The position numbers and the translations under genes were made by a program. Below, one piece after another: positions 1 through 9,076 of a DNA stretch of 64,000 bases (positions are counted from its first letter, which is position 1; each line of letters begins with the position of its first letter). The notes beneath the pieces were generated by a model. That model saw nothing but the letters and a program-made list of their open reading frames with translations. It searched no databases and had not been told where the DNA came from. The DNA is from Streptomyces sp. WM6386 (GTDB lineage: Bacteria > Actinomycetota > Actinomycetes > Streptomycetales > Streptomycetaceae): the NCBI RefSeq assembly GCF_000972385.1, contig NZ_JXTE01000022.1, forward strand, positions 49,360 through 113,359. Direction: 5' to 3'.

Positions 1-323
1 TCGGGCAGTCGGGCTGCGAGTCGGTGTACGGCGTCCGGGCCGACGGTCGACATCTCGATCCAGTGGCCGCCCGGCCGCAGGGCTTCCGCGGCGGCCCCTG
101 CCACCGCCTCCAGCGCGTCCGGGCCGGCGAGCATGGTGATGACGACGTCCGCGTCCCGGACGGCGCCGGCCGGGGAGGCGGCGAGTCCGGCGCCCGCGGC
201 GACGAGCGGTCCGGCCTTCCCGGCGGTGCGGTTCCAGACGGTCAACGGGTGGCCCGCGGCGAGGAGTCGGCGGGCCATGGGGGCGCCCATGTGTCCCAGG
301 CCGAGGAATGCGATGTGCTCCAT
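1..323 (-). CDS. 3-hydroxyisobutyrate/6-phosphogluconate dehydrogenase-like NAD(P)-binding protein (C-terminal part off the window)
   Basis: Only the N-terminal 107 residues are in the window; the gene runs off the left edge. The protein starts MEHIAFLGLGHMGAPMARRL, the GxGxMGxxMA dinucleotide-binding loop of the beta-hydroxyacid dehydrogenase family. It continues with ADVVITMLAGPDALEAV and WIEMSTVGPDAV, the usual second and third strands of that Rossmann domain. Members oxidise beta-hydroxyacids such as 3-hydroxyisobutyrate or reduce glyoxylate and succinic semialdehyde; the substrate cannot be told because the catalytic lysine region is missing. It is divergent from a LysR regulator with only about 50 bp between starts, so that regulator probably controls it. 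Confidence 0.88.
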   Translation of the reverse strand, partial: MEHIAFLGLGHMGAPMARRLLAAGHPLTVWNRTAGKAGPLVAAGAGLAASPAGAVRDADVVITMLAGPDALEAVAGAAAEALRPGGHWIEMSTVGPDAVHRLAARLP

Positions 324-372
324 GGCGCCGACGCTATGTCCACCCCCGCGATGCGACAAGCGAATGTCTAGC

Positions 373-1317
373 ATGGGCCCCATGCCGTCTCCGCATGAGT
401 CGCTCGATCTCTCCACCGTCTGGCTGCGCGCCTTCCTGGAGGTCGCCCGCCGGGGTTCCTTCACGGTCGCCGCGCGGACCCTCGGCTGGACCCAGTCCGC
501 GGTGTCCCGGCAGATCTCCTCGCTGGAGTCGGCGCTGGGCGGGGCCCCGCTCTTCGACCGGCTGCCGCGGGGCGTACGGCTCACCGAGGCGGGCCGAGTC
601 CTGGTGCCGCACGCGGAGGCCGTCGTCGAGGCGCTGCACGGGGCCGGGCGGGAGCTGGCGGCGTTGCGCGAAGTGGCGGGCGGACGACTGCGGTTCGGGG
701 CGTTCGCCACGGCCGACGCGGCGCTGGTGCCGCGTGCGCTCGGCGCCTTCCGCGACCGCCATCCGCGCGTCCGGGTCTCCCGCGAGGAGGGGTTCACCCC
801 CGGGCTCCTGGACCGGCTCGCCGCCGGGCATCTGGACCTGGCGGTGGTGTCCACGACAGGCGGCGCGCCGCTGGAGCCGTATGCCCTGCACCACCTCCTC
901 GACGAGTCCCTGTACGTCGCCGTCCCGGCCGCACATCCGCTGGCGGACGGCGGTCCGGTCCGCCTCGGCCGACTCGCCGACGCCGACTGGATCTCCGGCA
1001 GCGCCCGCCCGGAGGGCACACTGCTGGACGCGGCCCTGCGCCAGGGCTTTCGGCCGCGCGTCGCACACGTCGTCGCCGAGTGGACCGCAAAGCAGGGCTA
1101 CGTCGCCGCGGGCCTCGGCGTGACGCTGGTCCCGGCGCTGGCGGCGGAGTCGGTACGGCCGGACGTCGCCCTGCTGCCGGTCCTGGACGAAGGGGCGCCG
1201 GCGCGGGCGGTGTACGCGGCGACGGCACGGGGGCGCTCCGCGGTGCCTGCGGTGAGGGCGTTCGTGGGGGCGTTGCGGGAGGCGGCGGGGAGGATCGCTG
1301 TGTCGGTGGCGCAGTGA
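373..1317 (+). CDS. LysR family transcriptional regulator
   Basis: A 314-residue protein of normal LysR size. Residues about 10-70 form the winged helix-turn-helix (WLRAFLEVARRGSFTVAAR, then TQSAVSRQISSLE). The rest is the two-lobed inducer-binding domain (LRFGAFATADAALVP, HLDLAVVST, VTLVPALAAESV). In-frame ATGs lie at 364, 373 and 382 and none has a clear Shine-Dalgarno, so the exact start is uncertain; an earlier open frame upstream has no family similarity. It is divergent from the dehydrogenase-like gene at 1-323, and such arrangements usually mean the LysR protein binds the shared spacer to control both genes. Confidence 0.93.
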   Translation: MGPMPSPHESLDLSTVWLRAFLEVARRGSFTVAARTLGWTQSAVSRQISSLESALGGAPLFDRLPRGVRLTEAGRVLVPHAEAVVEALHGAGRELAALREVAGGRLRFGAFATADAALVPRALGAFRDRHPRVRVSREEGFTPGLLDRLAAGHLDLAVVSTTGGAPLEPYALHHLLDESLYVAVPAAHPLADGGPVRLGRLADADWISGSARPEGTLLDAALRQGFRPRVAHVVAEWTAKQGYVAAGLGVTLVPALAAESVRPDVALLPVLDEGAPARAVYAATARGRSAVPAVRAFVGALREAAGRIAVSVAQ

Positions 1318-1332
1318 CGAAAGCGCGCGTCG

Positions 1333-1402
1333 GTGGGGGCTGGTCGCGCCCACGCGGCGGTAGCCGCAAATTGATACAGCCCCACGCCCCTTTCGGGGCG
1401 CA
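1333..1402. repeat. Dispersed two-hairpin repeat, copy 1
   Basis: Begins GTGGGGGCTGGTCGCGCCC, then a GCGGC/GCCGC-type stem and finally CGCCCC-TTTC-GGGGCG (1385-1400). The same unit recurs near 29061, 42640, 50280 and 58645. Here it lies just after the LysR stop and probably acts as its terminator. Confidence 0.85.
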
Positions 1403-1497
1403 AGGAGCCCTTCCTGAATCACACACCATGGCGTAGACCACTTCCGTCACGCGATACTTCGGCCCACTCCCCCACACCAGACGGAGGCTGAACTCCC

Positions 1498-2745
1498 GTG
1501 GTTGCTCTACGTGTTCGGACAGTCGTCCTCGGATTCGCCCTGATGACCGGGCTCACGGTCACCCCCCACCCGGCGCAGGCCGCCGCCGCTCCCACCGCCA
1601 CCGTCGAAGAACAGCGGCTCGACAAGGCCGTGCCGCAGGAGATACTGCGGCGCTCCGGATTCGACTCCGTGGCACCGGAGTTCGCGCGGGAGCTCGGCTC
1701 GGCGCGCACCTATGCGCAGGCCCGCCGGATCGTCGTACGCGAAGGATCCGCGCTGTGGAGGCGGGCCGTCGACCGGGTGCAGGGGCGGGGGCCGGCCGGG
1801 GGTGATCTGAGCCGGGACGATGATCGGCCGTTGTACTGGGCGCGGTTGGGGATGACGCGGGAGGTGCGGGCCTGGGAGCCGGGGTTCGGGCTGGGCGACA
1901 GGCAACGGGCCGTGCTGCTGGGCGAGTTGGAGCGGACCTCGCGGGGGCAGACCGCCATCCGGTATCCGTCCGGGAAGGGGATCAAGCGGATCCTCGTCAC
2001 CGGGTTCGATCCGTTCACGCTGGACCGGGACATCCGGATCTCCAATCCGTCCGGGGCGACCGCGCTCGCGCTCGACGGCACGGTGATCGAGACGGCGAAG
2101 GGGCCGGCGCGGGTGGAGACGGCCGTGTTCCCGGTGCGCTGGCAGGACTTCGCGGAGGGCACGGTGGAGCGGACGTTGCGGCCGTATCTGAAGAGGGTCG
2201 ACCTCTTCACCACGGTCAGCCAGGGGCGGGTCGGGCGGTTCGACATCGAGCGGACCAACGGGGCCTGGCGGGGCGGTTTCCCGGACAACGAGAACGTCTC
2301 CCGGACGGAGACCGTCCCCGTGACCGATCCGGCCTCGCAGCCGCAGTGGACGACTACGACCCTGCCGTACAAGGCGATCGTGGCGGCGAGCACCGGGCGC
2401 TTCCCCGTGTACGACAACACGAGCGTGACCGAGATCCCGGTGGGAGGGACGGAACCCGTCGTACGGGCCGACGGGCCGACGCAGGGTTCGACGGCCCGGG
2501 CCGGGGGCGGCGGGGACTACCTGTCGAACGAGATCGCCTACCGGGCCACGCTGTTGCGCGACCGGTCGGGGCTGCACGACGAGCTGCCCGGCGGCCATGT
2601 GCACACGCCCGTGCTGCAGTTCGCCACCGGCAACACCACCGAGGTCACCGACCCCGAGTTCGTGCGGAACCGGCTGGACATCATCGCCCAGGTGCGGTCG
2701 ATCGTGACCGTGGCGGTCAGTGAGACGGGGCGAACGCGAGGCTGA
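1498..2745 (+). CDS. Secreted pyroglutamyl-peptidase-I-like protein with Ser in place of the catalytic Cys
   Basis: GTG start preceded by GGAGG; residues 1-28 are a Sec signal peptide ending AQA. From about residue 164 the sequence matches peptidase family C15: ILVTGFDPF, then SQGRVGRFDIER carrying the expected triad Glu (about E251), and a GGHVHTP segment with the expected His (about H369). C15 enzymes normally use a Cys in a YxCN context, but here the segment reads DYLSNEIAYR, with Ser at about 343. At 415 residues it is about twice the usual 215 because of an N-terminal extension of about 135 residues with no recognised domain. It may be a serine variant or have lost activity. The 3' end overlaps the convergent LysE gene by 29 bp. 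Confidence 0.78.
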   Translation: MVALRVRTVVLGFALMTGLTVTPHPAQAAAAPTATVEEQRLDKAVPQEILRRSGFDSVAPEFARELGSARTYAQARRIVVREGSALWRRAVDRVQGRGPAGGDLSRDDDRPLYWARLGMTREVRAWEPGFGLGDRQRAVLLGELERTSRGQTAIRYPSGKGIKRILVTGFDPFTLDRDIRISNPSGATALALDGTVIETAKGPARVETAVFPVRWQDFAEGTVERTLRPYLKRVDLFTTVSQGRVGRFDIERTNGAWRGGFPDNENVSRTETVPVTDPASQPQWTTTTLPYKAIVAASTGRFPVYDNTSVTEIPVGGTEPVVRADGPTQGSTARAGGGGDYLSNEIAYRATLLRDRSGLHDELPGGHVHTPVLQFATGNTTEVTDPEFVRNRLDIIAQVRSIVTVAVSETGRTRG

Positions 2746-3331
2746 CGCCGAGGCCGGCGAGGACCGAGCCGATCACCTTGTTGAGGATCTTCTGGCCGCG
2801 GAGCATCAGGGTGCGCATGCGGTCGTGCGAGAAGAAGACCGCGACGACGCCGAACCACAGCAGATGGGCCAGTGACATGAACAGGCCGTAGCCCACCTGC
2901 TGGTAGACCGGGGTGCCGGGGCTGACGACCTGGGCGAAGGTCGAGACGACGAAGAGGGTCGTCTTCGGGTTGAGGACGTTGGTGAGGAAGCCGGAGCGCA
3001 GGGCCTTGAGCGGGGTCAGGTCCGACGTGGTCTCCAGGTCGAGCTGGACCTCGCCACGGGTGCGGAAGGTGCGGACGCCGATGTAGACGAGGTAGGCCGC
3101 GCCGACCAGCTTGATCACCGTGAACAGGAAGGTGGAGGAGGCGATCAGCAGGCCCACGCCGAGCATCGTGTAGGTGACGTGCACCAGGACGCCGGCGGCG
3201 ACGCCGGTCGCGGCGAACAGGCCGGTGCGGCGGCCGTGGAGGTAGCTGTTGCGGATGACCATGGCGAAGTCGGCGCCGGGGGCGATGACGGCCAGGACGG
3301 TGATGACGGCGACGGCGAGTATCTCGGTCAA
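2717..3331 (-). CDS. LysE/RhtB family amino-acid exporter
   Basis: A 204-residue inner-membrane protein with about six hydrophobic segments and the LysE signature near the N terminus (APGADFAMVIRNS), followed by GLFAATGVAAGVLVH and FLTNVLNPKTTLFVVSTFAQ. The family exports basic or neutral amino acids and derivatives by proton antiport. I chose the TTG at 3331 because the homology begins there, GAGGGG lies upstream, and it overlaps the stop of the upstream EI24 gene as TTGA, implying translational coupling. Its C terminus runs into the end of the convergent peptidase-like gene. The substrate cannot be read from sequence. Confidence 0.9.
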   Translation of the reverse strand: MTEILAVAVITVLAVIAPGADFAMVIRNSYLHGRRTGLFAATGVAAGVLVHVTYTMLGVGLLIASSTFLFTVIKLVGAAYLVYIGVRTFRTRGEVQLDLETTSDLTPLKALRSGFLTNVLNPKTTLFVVSTFAQVVSPGTPVYQQVGYGLFMSLAHLLWFGVVAVFFSHDRMRTLMLRGQKILNKVIGSVLAGLGVSLAFAPSH

Positions 3332-4134
3332 GAGGTGATCCCCTCTGTGTCGTCGTCGGTGTCGTCGGTGTCGTCGGCGTCCTCGCGGGTCTCTTCCCCG
3401 AGCAGTTCGCGGGCCATCAGAGTGGCGCCCGCGACCGCGCCCGGCATCAGGAACACCGCGACGAACGGAACCAGGAAGGCCACGCCGAGGGGGGTGCCGA
3501 AGCCCCAGATCAGGGTCTTGCGGGAGCGGAACAGCGCGAGCCGGTCGCGGAGTTCGACGCCGCGGCGCTGGAGGGCCACGGCGGCGAGTTCCTCGGTGAG
3601 GAAGAACCCGGTGACGAAGAAGCCGATCACCGGGACCACGGTCTGGCCGACGAAGGGGATGAAGCCGAGGGCGAAGAGCAGGACCGCCCAGAGCAGGGCA
3701 CGGACCACGATCCGCAGGCTGTCGCGGCCCGAGATCCACAGCTCGCGCCACAGGGGGAGGCCGGACTCGGGGGCGGTGCCGTCCGGGGACACATCGCGGT
3801 CGACCGTCTCCGAGAGGCTCTCGTAGAAGGGCTGGCCTATCAGGAGCGTGACCGCGGTGAAGGTCAGGACCGCGAGAAGGAGGGCGAGGGCCCACAGCAC
3901 GACGGTGAGGAAACCGCGGAAGAGACCGAGCCAGGGGCTGGACCAGTCGTCGGCGAAGGGGGTGGCCCAGCCGATGAAGTCCTCGCCCCAGACCGCGAGC
4001 GAGACGAGCGCCGCCGCGTAGAGAACGAGGGTGATCAGGCCCGGTATCAGCCCGAAGCCGTACTGCTTGCCGTGCCGGGCCACCCATCGCTGGCCCTTCA
4101 GCAGATAGGTGAAGCCCACCCCAAGATCGCGCAT
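3328..4134 (-). CDS. EI24 domain-containing (CysZ-like) membrane protein
   Basis: 268 residues with several transmembrane stretches. Family hallmarks are the N-terminal ARHGKQYGFGLIPGLITLVLY, the loop QPFYESLSETVDRD, and LGFIPFVGQTVVPVIGFFVTGFFL followed by RKTLIWGFGTPLGVAFLVP. EI24 proteins include the sulfate permease CysZ; most actinobacterial members have no tested function. The C terminus is an acidic Asp/Thr tract coded by a GTC-GTC-GGT microsatellite near 3350-3385. It is the first gene of a two-gene unit with LysE, joined by a four-base overlap. Confidence 0.86.
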   Translation of the reverse strand: MRDLGVGFTYLLKGQRWVARHGKQYGFGLIPGLITLVLYAAALVSLAVWGEDFIGWATPFADDWSSPWLGLFRGFLTVVLWALALLLAVLTFTAVTLLIGQPFYESLSETVDRDVSPDGTAPESGLPLWRELWISGRDSLRIVVRALLWAVLLFALGFIPFVGQTVVPVIGFFVTGFFLTEELAAVALQRRGVELRDRLALFRSRKTLIWGFGTPLGVAFLVPFVAVFLMPGAVAGATLMARELLGEETREDADDTDDTDDDTEGITS

Positions 4135-4202
4135 GGGGGAACTCTATCGGGCGCCGGGGACAGGGTTCCCGGCCGTGGACGCCGTTGCTCGTGGGGCGTG
4201 GG

Positions 4203-5066
4203 TCACCCAGGCGCCACCGCCACCACCACCCCCCGCTCATCCGCCGGACTCACCGCTGCCTGCACCCGTACCGCCGCCGCCCGGGCCACCCGGCCCGCAC
4301 GCGACGCCCCGGCCAGCAGCACCGGCTGGAGCTGCTCAAGGCCCGTCACGAGCAGCTCCTCCCCGGCGATCAGCACCGGACGGGCCGCCTTCGTGGTCGC
4401 CGCCGCCGCTTCCGTGAGGTCGGCGAGGGGCTGGAGGGAGGCGCGGACCACGCCCGCGCCCGCGGCGGCCGCACGTTCCGCCAGGGCGAGCTGGAGCGGC
4501 ATCAGCGGGGCCAGCGCCGCCGTCAACGCGTCGGCGATACGGCGGAGTTCGGGGGAGGAGTCGCGGAGGATCTCCGCCGCCGTACGGATCACCGGGGTCA
4601 ACGCGAGCAGGGTGCCCGCCGCCAGTCCGGCCGCCGCGGGCAGCAGCGGGGACATCGCCTCCACCAGGTCGCCCAGCGCGGTCGCGAACTCCTCCACCGC
4701 CGGCTCCACCGCGTCCAGCACCGGCAGCAGGCTGTCGCCCAGCGCCGTCAGCAGGGCCTGGGCCGGTTCGCTGACCGGGTGGACGGCCAGCGGAGCGCCG
4801 CTCGTGCCGAGCCGGGTCAGCGTGTCCACGATCCGGTAGAAGGCCTCCTGCGCCTGCGGCGACGCGCTCGCCTCCGCCAGCCCCGCCGTCGTCTCGCGCA
4901 GGACCCGCAGTACCTCCTGCCCCGAACCGTCCCTGGGGTCGAAGGTGTTGATCGCGATCTTCGTGATGTTCCCGGCCGTGTCGAGGAGTTGGCCGGTGAT
5001 GTCGCTGGTGCTGCGCGCCATGCGCAGTACGTCTTCCCTGCTGGGAAGGGGAGGGATCGGTGCCAT
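4203..5066 (-). CDS. Hypothetical Ala/Leu-rich helical protein
   Basis: 287 residues, not recognised as any characterised family. It is almost entirely Ala/Leu-rich amphipathic helix, with one more hydrophobic stretch around residues 140-165 and no cysteines or signal peptide. The middle (EFATALGDLVEAMSPLLPAA) resembles a coiled-coil or phasin-like lipid-surface binder, but that is only composition. It is divergent from the secreted M14 peptidase, sharing about 200 bp of upstream DNA. Confidence 0.7.
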   Translation of the reverse strand: MAPIPPLPSREDVLRMARSTSDITGQLLDTAGNITKIAINTFDPRDGSGQEVLRVLRETTAGLAEASASPQAQEAFYRIVDTLTRLGTSGAPLAVHPVSEPAQALLTALGDSLLPVLDAVEPAVEEFATALGDLVEAMSPLLPAAAGLAAGTLLALTPVIRTAAEILRDSSPELRRIADALTAALAPLMPLQLALAERAAAAGAGVVRASLQPLADLTEAAAATTKAARPVLIAGEELLVTGLEQLQPVLLAGASRAGRVARAAAVRVQAAVSPADERGVVVAVAPG

Positions 5067-5266
5067 GAGGAGCTCGCCGCCTTCCTGGTGGGTCCGCCTG
5101 CCAAGCCGCCGTCGCCGGGTGTCCCGAGCTCAGCATGCCCCGTCCGGACCCCTCGGGATGCGCCATCCGGGGCATCCGTGACACGAACTCCCTCTTGTTC
5201 CGGTTGAGTCGAACAGGTACATGTCGCCGTACCGATCTCAGGAAGCTCCCGGAGGAGGTACGACGC

Positions 5267-7810
5267 GTGCGCACCACGAGAACCGCACCCGCGAGACCCG
5301 TACTGATCGCCGCCCTCGCCCTCACCACGGCAGGCTCACTGCTGCTCACCCCGCATACGGCCGGCGCGGAACCCGCGCCGCCCGTCACCCGGGACGAGGC
5401 ACCGCTCGACCAGCGGGCCGCACAGGCCCCCGCGAGCGCCGCCAGGAGAGCCCTCGCCGACGAACAGACGGCCGGTGGCGCGATCCGCGGCTACCCCCGC
5501 GAGCAGATCCTCTCCGCCGACCCGGAGAACCCCGCCGACAAGTCCATCAAGCTCGGCCTCACCCCGTACCACGCGATCGCCCCGAAGCTGAACGCCGTCC
5601 AGACCCTCGGCGACCGCGTCAGCGTCGAGGTCGCCGGACGGTCGGCCGGCGGACACCGGCTCTACCTCGTGACCGTCACCGCACCCGAGACGGTCCGCCA
5701 GGCCCGCGCCCAGGAACGGATGCGCGACCTCATCGAGAACTCCCCGGCCCAGGCCGCCAAGTCGCCCGAGATCAAGGCCGGTTACAAGGCGCCCGTCTTC
5801 TTCAACAACAACATCCACGGCAACGAGTGGGAGGGCACCGACGCCTCCCTGAAGCTCATCGAGCAGCTCGCCACCGCCACGGACACCAGGACCCGGGACC
5901 TGCTCGCCCACTCCCGGCTCTACTTCAACATCACCGCCAACCCGGACGGCCGTATCGCCGGCACCCGCGCCAACGCCAACGGCTTCGACATGAACCGGGA
6001 CTTCGTCACCGCCTCGCAGCCCGAGGTGCGGGCGATGCGGCAGATCGAGATCGACAAGCAGCCCGCCGTCATGCTCGACCTGCACGGCTACGTCAACGGC
6101 ACCCTCATCGAGCCCACCACTCCCCCGCACGGCGAGAACTACGAGTACGACCTCTTCCTGAAGAACACCTACGCCAACGCCCTCGGCATGGAGACCGCCG
6201 TCAACGGCCTCGGCTACACGCCCGCGAAGGACGGGGTGCAGCCCGCGCAGATCCCCTTCCGGGACCAGGAGGAGGGCTGGGACGACTGGCCGCCGATCTT
6301 CACCCCGCAGTACGCGGCGTTCCACGGCACGGTCGCCGCGCACACGGTCGAGATCCCGTTGCAGGTGAACAACGCGGCCTACGACAACCTGCCGGTGGCG
6401 GAGCTGCGGCGCCGGTCGGCCGTCAACGTGGACGTCGCCGGTGCCGCCATCCGCGCCACGCTCGACTTCGTCCGGGCCAACCGCACCGCGCTGGTGAACG
6501 ACCAGATCGAGGTCTTCCGCCGCGGAGCGACGGGCGCCGCGCAGATCCCCGTCTCCTTGGAGACGGTCCCCGGGGTCCCCGGCATCGGCCCCGAGGACGT
6601 CTACACGACCGTCTTCCCGCGCGCCTACGTCCTGCCCGGCGGCCCGAAGGCCACCGCCACCGCCCGCCTGGTCGACCACCTCCTCGCCAACGACGTCCGC
6701 GTCACCCGCGCGAGCCACGCCTTCCGGCTCGGCGGAAAGGCGTATGCGAAGGGCTCGTACGTCGTCGACATGCACCAGCCCAAGCGGGGTCTCGCCAATG
6801 TGCTGCTCGCCGACGGACGGGACATCAGCGACAAGGTGTCGGTGATGTACGACATCTCGGGCTGGAGCCTGGGCCGGCTGTGGGGCGCCACGGTGGAGCC
6901 GGTGCCGGCCGGAACCCTCAAGGGCCTGCCGCTGCGGTCGATCGGCGAGGCCACGGCCGTCGGGCACGTCGCCCCGCGCGGCGCCCTGCGGCTGCGCCTG
7001 GACGACCCGCAGGCGATCTCCGCCGTCAACTCCCTTCTCCAGCAAGGCATTCCGGTACGGCGGACAGCCGACGGCACCAGCGCGATCGTCCCGGCGTCGG
7101 CGCGGCAGAAGGCGGCCGAACTGGCCCGGACGTACGACGTGGCCTTCGACGCGACCACCCTCACCGGCACCCAGGCACTGCGCCGCACCCGGGTCGCCGC
7201 CGCCGTGACCCCCGGCGAGCTCTTCGCGCTGCGCGAGATGAACTTCGAGGTCACCCCGGTCTCGACGGCCGTCGCCAACGCGGGCTTCGACTGGTCGTCG
7301 GCGGACGTCCTGTTCGTGTCCACGGGGCTGGAGTACGGCGCTCTCACGACGTCCGCCCGCACGGCCCTGGACGCCTTCCTCGACGCCGGTCACGGTCTCG
7401 TCGGGCGCGGGGTCATCGGAGCCGGACTCGCCACCGCCACCGGCCTGCTGGCCGCGAAGCCGGTCGAGGGCAACGGGGACGCCAACGGTGTGGTGCGGGT
7501 GGTGAACTCGGGGCCGGTGACCGCCGGCGCTCCCGGACACGGTTTCGTGTACGCGCCCGTCTGGTTCACGGACCTCGGCCCGCAGGTCCGCGTGGAGCAG
7601 TCGTACGCCACCGGAAACCCCCTTGTCTCCGGGCACTGGCGCCCGTCGGCGGACGGCAGCGGCGGACCCCTGGCCGCAGCCGGACAGCCCTCGGTCGTCA
7701 GCGGTCCGCAGTCGGTCCTCTTCGGCACCGAACCCCTCTTCCGGGATCATCCGAAGGGGGAATTCCCGCAGGTCGCAGGGGCGTTGTTCAGCATGGCCAG
7801 CGCCGGCTAG
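5267..7810 (+). CDS. Secreted M14-family zinc carboxypeptidase
   Basis: GTG start with a strong GGAGGAGG at 5251-5258. Residues 1-34 are a Sec signal peptide. The peptidase M14 domain carries the zinc ligands H184 and E187 in NNIHGNEWEG and H273 in LDLHGYVNG, with catalytic Glu E362 in AHTVEIPLQ; the substrate-binding NPDGR and NRDF motifs are also present. A C-terminal region of about 470 residues after the catalytic domain is not recognised; it contains a Rossmann-like DVLFVSTGLEYG segment. At 847 residues it is much longer than digestive carboxypeptidases, as in other Streptomyces secreted M14 proteins. A serine hydrolase follows 26 bp downstream, probably in the same transcript. Confidence 0.93.
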   Translation: MRTTRTAPARPVLIAALALTTAGSLLLTPHTAGAEPAPPVTRDEAPLDQRAAQAPASAARRALADEQTAGGAIRGYPREQILSADPENPADKSIKLGLTPYHAIAPKLNAVQTLGDRVSVEVAGRSAGGHRLYLVTVTAPETVRQARAQERMRDLIENSPAQAAKSPEIKAGYKAPVFFNNNIHGNEWEGTDASLKLIEQLATATDTRTRDLLAHSRLYFNITANPDGRIAGTRANANGFDMNRDFVTASQPEVRAMRQIEIDKQPAVMLDLHGYVNGTLIEPTTPPHGENYEYDLFLKNTYANALGMETAVNGLGYTPAKDGVQPAQIPFRDQEEGWDDWPPIFTPQYAAFHGTVAAHTVEIPLQVNNAAYDNLPVAELRRRSAVNVDVAGAAIRATLDFVRANRTALVNDQIEVFRRGATGAAQIPVSLETVPGVPGIGPEDVYTTVFPRAYVLPGGPKATATARLVDHLLANDVRVTRASHAFRLGGKAYAKGSYVVDMHQPKRGLANVLLADGRDISDKVSVMYDISGWSLGRLWGATVEPVPAGTLKGLPLRSIGEATAVGHVAPRGALRLRLDDPQAISAVNSLLQQGIPVRRTADGTSAIVPASARQKAAELARTYDVAFDATTLTGTQALRRTRVAAAVTPGELFALREMNFEVTPVSTAVANAGFDWSSADVLFVSTGLEYGALTTSARTALDAFLDAGHGLVGRGVIGAGLATATGLLAAKPVEGNGDANGVVRVVNSGPVTAGAPGHGFVYAPVWFTDLGPQVRVEQSYATGNPLVSGHWRPSADGSGGPLAAAGQPSVVSGPQSVLFGTEPLFRDHPKGEFPQVAGALFSMASAG

Positions 7811-7836
7811 CGGTGTAGATCAGTCAAGGAGAGCGG

Positions 7837-8994
7837 ATGACACAGGAGATACACGGCACCGTCGCCGACGGCTTCGAGGCGGTGCGCGAGGAGTTCGCCG
7901 CGTTCGTTTCCGGTGAACGCCCCGACTACGAGGGCCAGTTGTGCGCGTACGTCCACGGCCGCAGGGTCGTGGACCTGTGGACGGGCGACGACAACGACGC
8001 CGACTCCCTCCACGCCGTGTTCTCGTCGACGAAGGGTGCCGCGCATCTCGTGGCCGCTCTCCTCGTCCAGGACGGCACGCTCGAACTGGACCGCAAGGTG
8101 ACGTACTACTGGCCGGAGTTCGCGGCCGAGGGCAAGGGCGCGCTGACCCTGCGCGAGCTGATCACGCACCGGGCCGGGCTGGTCGGTCTCGACGCCGGGT
8201 TCACCCGGGACGAGCTGGCCGACGACCGGGCGATCGCCGAACGCCTCGCCGACCAACGGCCGTTCTGGCGCCCGGGCACGGCCTTCGGCTACCACGCCCT
8301 GGTGATCGGCGCGCTCACCGGCGAGGTCGTACGCCGGGCGACGGGCCGTACGATCCAGGAACTGTGGGAGGAGCGGATCCGGGCTCCGTACGGCCTGGAC
8401 TTCCACCTGGGCCTGCCCGCGGCCCTGGAACCGCGGTACCGCTCCGCGCAGCCGATGATCCCCACCCCCACCCAGCAGGCCCTGATCGACACCGCGCCCT
8501 CCGGTCCGCACACCCTGGCGTCGATCGCGTTCAACATGCATGTGCCGGACCCGGGCGACCTGGTGGGGCACATCAACTCCCGTACCGTGCGCGCCAAGGG
8601 CCCGGCGTCGGCGGGCGGGGTGGCGGCCGCGCGCGGGCTCGCCGGGATGTACGCGGCAGCGATCAGCGAGATGGGCGACCGGCCGCCGCTGCTGAAGCCG
8701 GACACGATCGCCGAGGTCGGCCAGATCCACTCCAGCGGCTATGACCTGGTGGCCCGTGAGCACCGCTCCTACGGTCTGGGCTTCCAGGCGATCGCCGACA
8801 GCCGTCACCCGTTCCTGGGCGCCGGCACCTTCGGGCACAGCGGCGCGGGCGGCTCCCAGACCTTCGCCGACCCGTGGAGCGGCCTCGCCTACGGCTACAC
8901 CCGGCGCCGGCTCGCCTTCCCGGGCGGGGCGGCACCGGAGAACGACCGGCTGGTGAAGGCGGTGCACGGCGCGGCGCTGGCCTCGGCCGTGTGA
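7837..8994 (+). CDS. Beta-lactamase-fold serine hydrolase (class C / family VIII esterase type)
   Basis: 385 residues, no signal peptide, so cytoplasmic. The SxxK motif is S63-x-x-K66 in VFSSTKG, the second motif Tyr is Y152 in FGYHALVIG, and the KTG-box equivalent is HSG in FGHSGAGGSQ. It also carries the LRELITHRAGL block typical of family VIII esterases and related hydrolases. Such enzymes cleave short-chain esters, some beta-lactams or peptides; the substrate is unknown here. AGGAGAG precedes the ATG and it follows the M14 peptidase by 26 bp. A strong terminator hairpin (9026-9054) follows. Confidence 0.92.
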   Translation: MTQEIHGTVADGFEAVREEFAAFVSGERPDYEGQLCAYVHGRRVVDLWTGDDNDADSLHAVFSSTKGAAHLVAALLVQDGTLELDRKVTYYWPEFAAEGKGALTLRELITHRAGLVGLDAGFTRDELADDRAIAERLADQRPFWRPGTAFGYHALVIGALTGEVVRRATGRTIQELWEERIRAPYGLDFHLGLPAALEPRYRSAQPMIPTPTQQALIDTAPSGPHTLASIAFNMHVPDPGDLVGHINSRTVRAKGPASAGGVAAARGLAGMYAAAISEMGDRPPLLKPDTIAEVGQIHSSGYDLVAREHRSYGLGFQAIADSRHPFLGAGTFGHSGAGGSQTFADPWSGLAYGYTRRRLAFPGGAAPENDRLVKAVHGAALASAV

Positions 8995-9025
8995 GGCGGG
9001 CGGAGACCGACAGGACACAGGCGAA

Positions 9026-9054
9026 GGCCGCACCCCACGTCCAGGGGTGCGGCC
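9026..9054. terminator. Bidirectional terminator hairpin
   Basis: Perfect 11-bp arms GGCCGCACCCC and GGGGTGCGGCC around a 7-nt loop, between the convergent serine hydrolase and ohr genes. Confidence 0.88.
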
Positions 9055-9076
9055 TCCGTCGTAGGCAACGAACGGG

